Part shown: in pieces, positions 63,186-64,000 of the stretch
Position numbering within the stretch: the first letter of the stretch is position 1
How the letters are laid out: each line of letters opens with the position of its first letter
Assembly (NCBI GenBank): GCA_019694435.1
Contig: JAIBBZ010000023.1
Span: 1-64,000 of the forward strand
DNA from: Pirellulales bacterium
GTDB taxonomy: Bacteria; Planctomycetota; Planctomycetia; Pirellulales; JAEUIK01
DNA length: 64,000 nt
Reading direction: 5' to 3'
Notes under the pieces: model-generated
The model's database searches: none
Told to the model about the DNA's origin: nothing
The model's input: only the letters and a program-made list of their open reading frames with translations
Translations under genes and position numbers: made by a program

Positions 63186-64000
63186 TCAACTGTTGCGCGA
63201 CCATTCGGTACCGCCGGGGCGATCTTCGATCACGATGCCCAAGGCGGCCAACTGGTCGCGAATCATGTCCGACATTGCAAAGTTCTTCGCCTTGCGCGCC
63301 TCGGCCCGCACCCGAATCAGCAGCTCGACCAGCGGCGCGACGAGCGAATCGTCGCCCGATCCGGCCAGCGGCGGCGACGGCGTCCGGAACAGTCCCATCG
63401 TCAGGGCCAGCTCGCGGAAGACGGCCGTCGCCCGGGTCAGCGCGGCAACGGCGGACTCGGTCGGTTTGTTGCCCGTGTCGAGTTTTTCGCTGTCGATGAA
63501 TTTGTTGAGCGTCCGTACCAGGTCGAATAGCACGCCCACGGCGGCGCCGCTGTTGAAGTCGTCGTCCATGGCTTCGAGAAACCGTCGCCGGGCCTCGCTC
63601 GCCTGCGCGCGCAGTTTCGTCTCGGCGTCGCCCTGAGCGCTCCACCCGGCCAGATGCTTGTCGCCTTGGTCGCGGCGGGCCGGAGCCTCGAGGGCGTAGT
63701 AATCCTGGCCCGTGGCGCGCTGAAACCGCTTGAAGAAGCGGTAGAACGATTCGAGCGCGGCATCGTCCGACTTGATTTGTTCTTCGCTGTAGTAGATCGG
63801 GCTGCGGTACTGCGTCTTGAGCAGGAAATAGCGGATGGTCTCGGCACGGAATTGGGCGAGCAAATCTCGAAACGCGCTGGCGCCCTTCGATTTGCCCATT
63901 TTGCCGGCCTCTTGCGTAGCCTGATCGGCAGGGGGCGCTTCGTCGGTGCGCGTGTTGCGCCCGCCGACCTTGCCTACCTCGCCGGCCGCTTGCATCAGAC
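63186..64000 (-). CDS. cysS: Cysteinyl-tRNA synthetase, C-terminal part (5' end outside window)
   Basis: The last 271 residues of cysteinyl-tRNA synthetase, which charges tRNA-Cys; the open frame runs off the right edge of the window. It includes the second class-I signature near the start of the visible part, here KMGKS instead of KMSKS (in QEAGKMGKSKGASAFRDLL), preceded by an unusual stretch of about 25 Ala/Glu/Thr-rich residues, then AETIRYFLLKTQYRSPIYYSEEQI and the helical anticodon-binding domain (LEAMDDDFNSGAAVGVLFDL) and a C-terminal domain with KAKNFAMSDMIRDQLAALGI. The Ser-to-Gly change should be checked, as the Ser contacts ATP in other synthetases. Confidence 0.93.
   Translation of the reverse strand, partial: LMQAAGEVGKVGGRNTRTDEAPPADQATQEAGKMGKSKGASAFRDLLAQFRAETIRYFLLKTQYRSPIYYSEEQIKSDDAALESFYRFFKRFQRATGQDYYALEAPARRDQGDKHLAGWSAQGDAETKLRAQASEARRRFLEAMDDDFNSGAAVGVLFDLVRTLNKFIDSEKLDTGNKPTESAVAALTRATAVFRELALTMGLFRTPSPPLAGSGDDSLVAPLVELLIRVRAEARKAKNFAMSDMIRDQLAALGIVIEDRPGGTEWSRNS

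Overview
The window looks like chromosomal DNA of a Planctomycetota bacterium, most likely Pirellulales. The evidence is the GC-rich codon use and several families typical of that phylum: a paired PSD1-type cytochrome (DUF1549/DUF1553) and DUF1501 protein, a DUF1559 pseudopilin-like protein, a BBP7-type outer-membrane barrel, a DUF1080 protein, an ECF sigma factor coupled to a membrane Ser/Thr kinase, a Lys-rich histone-H1-like protein, and MfnB, which fits the tetrahydromethanopterin-type C1 chemistry of this phylum. About 60 protein genes fill the window. I found no tRNA, rRNA, CRISPR array, transposase or prophage, so it reads as ordinary chromosome with some accessory genes.

Layout. 1-7.3 kb: the end of a Pro/Ala-rich protein, RNase D with a DAPG-hydrolase-like gene, a Na+/H+ antiporter, mfnB, and a coupled membrane protein/DUF1080 pair. 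7.5-11.4 kb: a large secreted protein built from two similar halves and a convergent outer-membrane barrel. 12-18.4 kb: a methyltransferase, a DJ-1/PfpI protein, a TraB-like protein, then a GT39-type glycosyltransferase overlapping an unusual flippase-like/GT2 fusion. 18.4-22.3 kb: ECF sigma factor, membrane Ser/Thr kinase and DMFase-like protein, packed head to tail on the minus strand. 23-31.9 kb: bioB, PSP1 protein, gamma-carbonic anhydrase, amidase, ceramidase-like protein and an S9 peptidase. 32.2-36.2 kb: dTDP-sugar genes rfbBA and a FabH-like ketosynthase. 36.3-41.8 kb: the PSD1, DUF1501 and carotenoid oxygenase run. 41.9-53.8 kb: TPR protein, oxidoreductase, csrA copy 1, a five-gene minus-strand run (isomerase-like, DUF1559, MaoC, GNAT, surE), a lipase-like lipoprotein, nucleoside hydrolase, csrA copy 2 and a UVR-motif protein. 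54.4-64 kb: a small putative DNA-binding protein, acyl-CoA dehydrogenase, arfB, proC, efpL, histone-like protein, HAD hydrolase, then ruvA, ruvC and the 3' end of cysS.

The most interesting signal is regulatory. Two different csrA genes lie 8 kb apart, and each is preceded by a sequence with the GG-N10-GC core of a sigma-54 promoter. The second copy also has repeated TACAAAC boxes 90-160 bp further upstream, where an enhancer-binding protein would bind. Other points worth checking are the fused or overlapping flippase/GT2 gene, two TTGA start/stop couplings, a pair of identical dyads between divergent genes at 7.3-7.5 kb, and an orphan minus-strand terminator near 11.73 kb that may end a small RNA. 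All functions are inferred from reading motifs; no database search was run.
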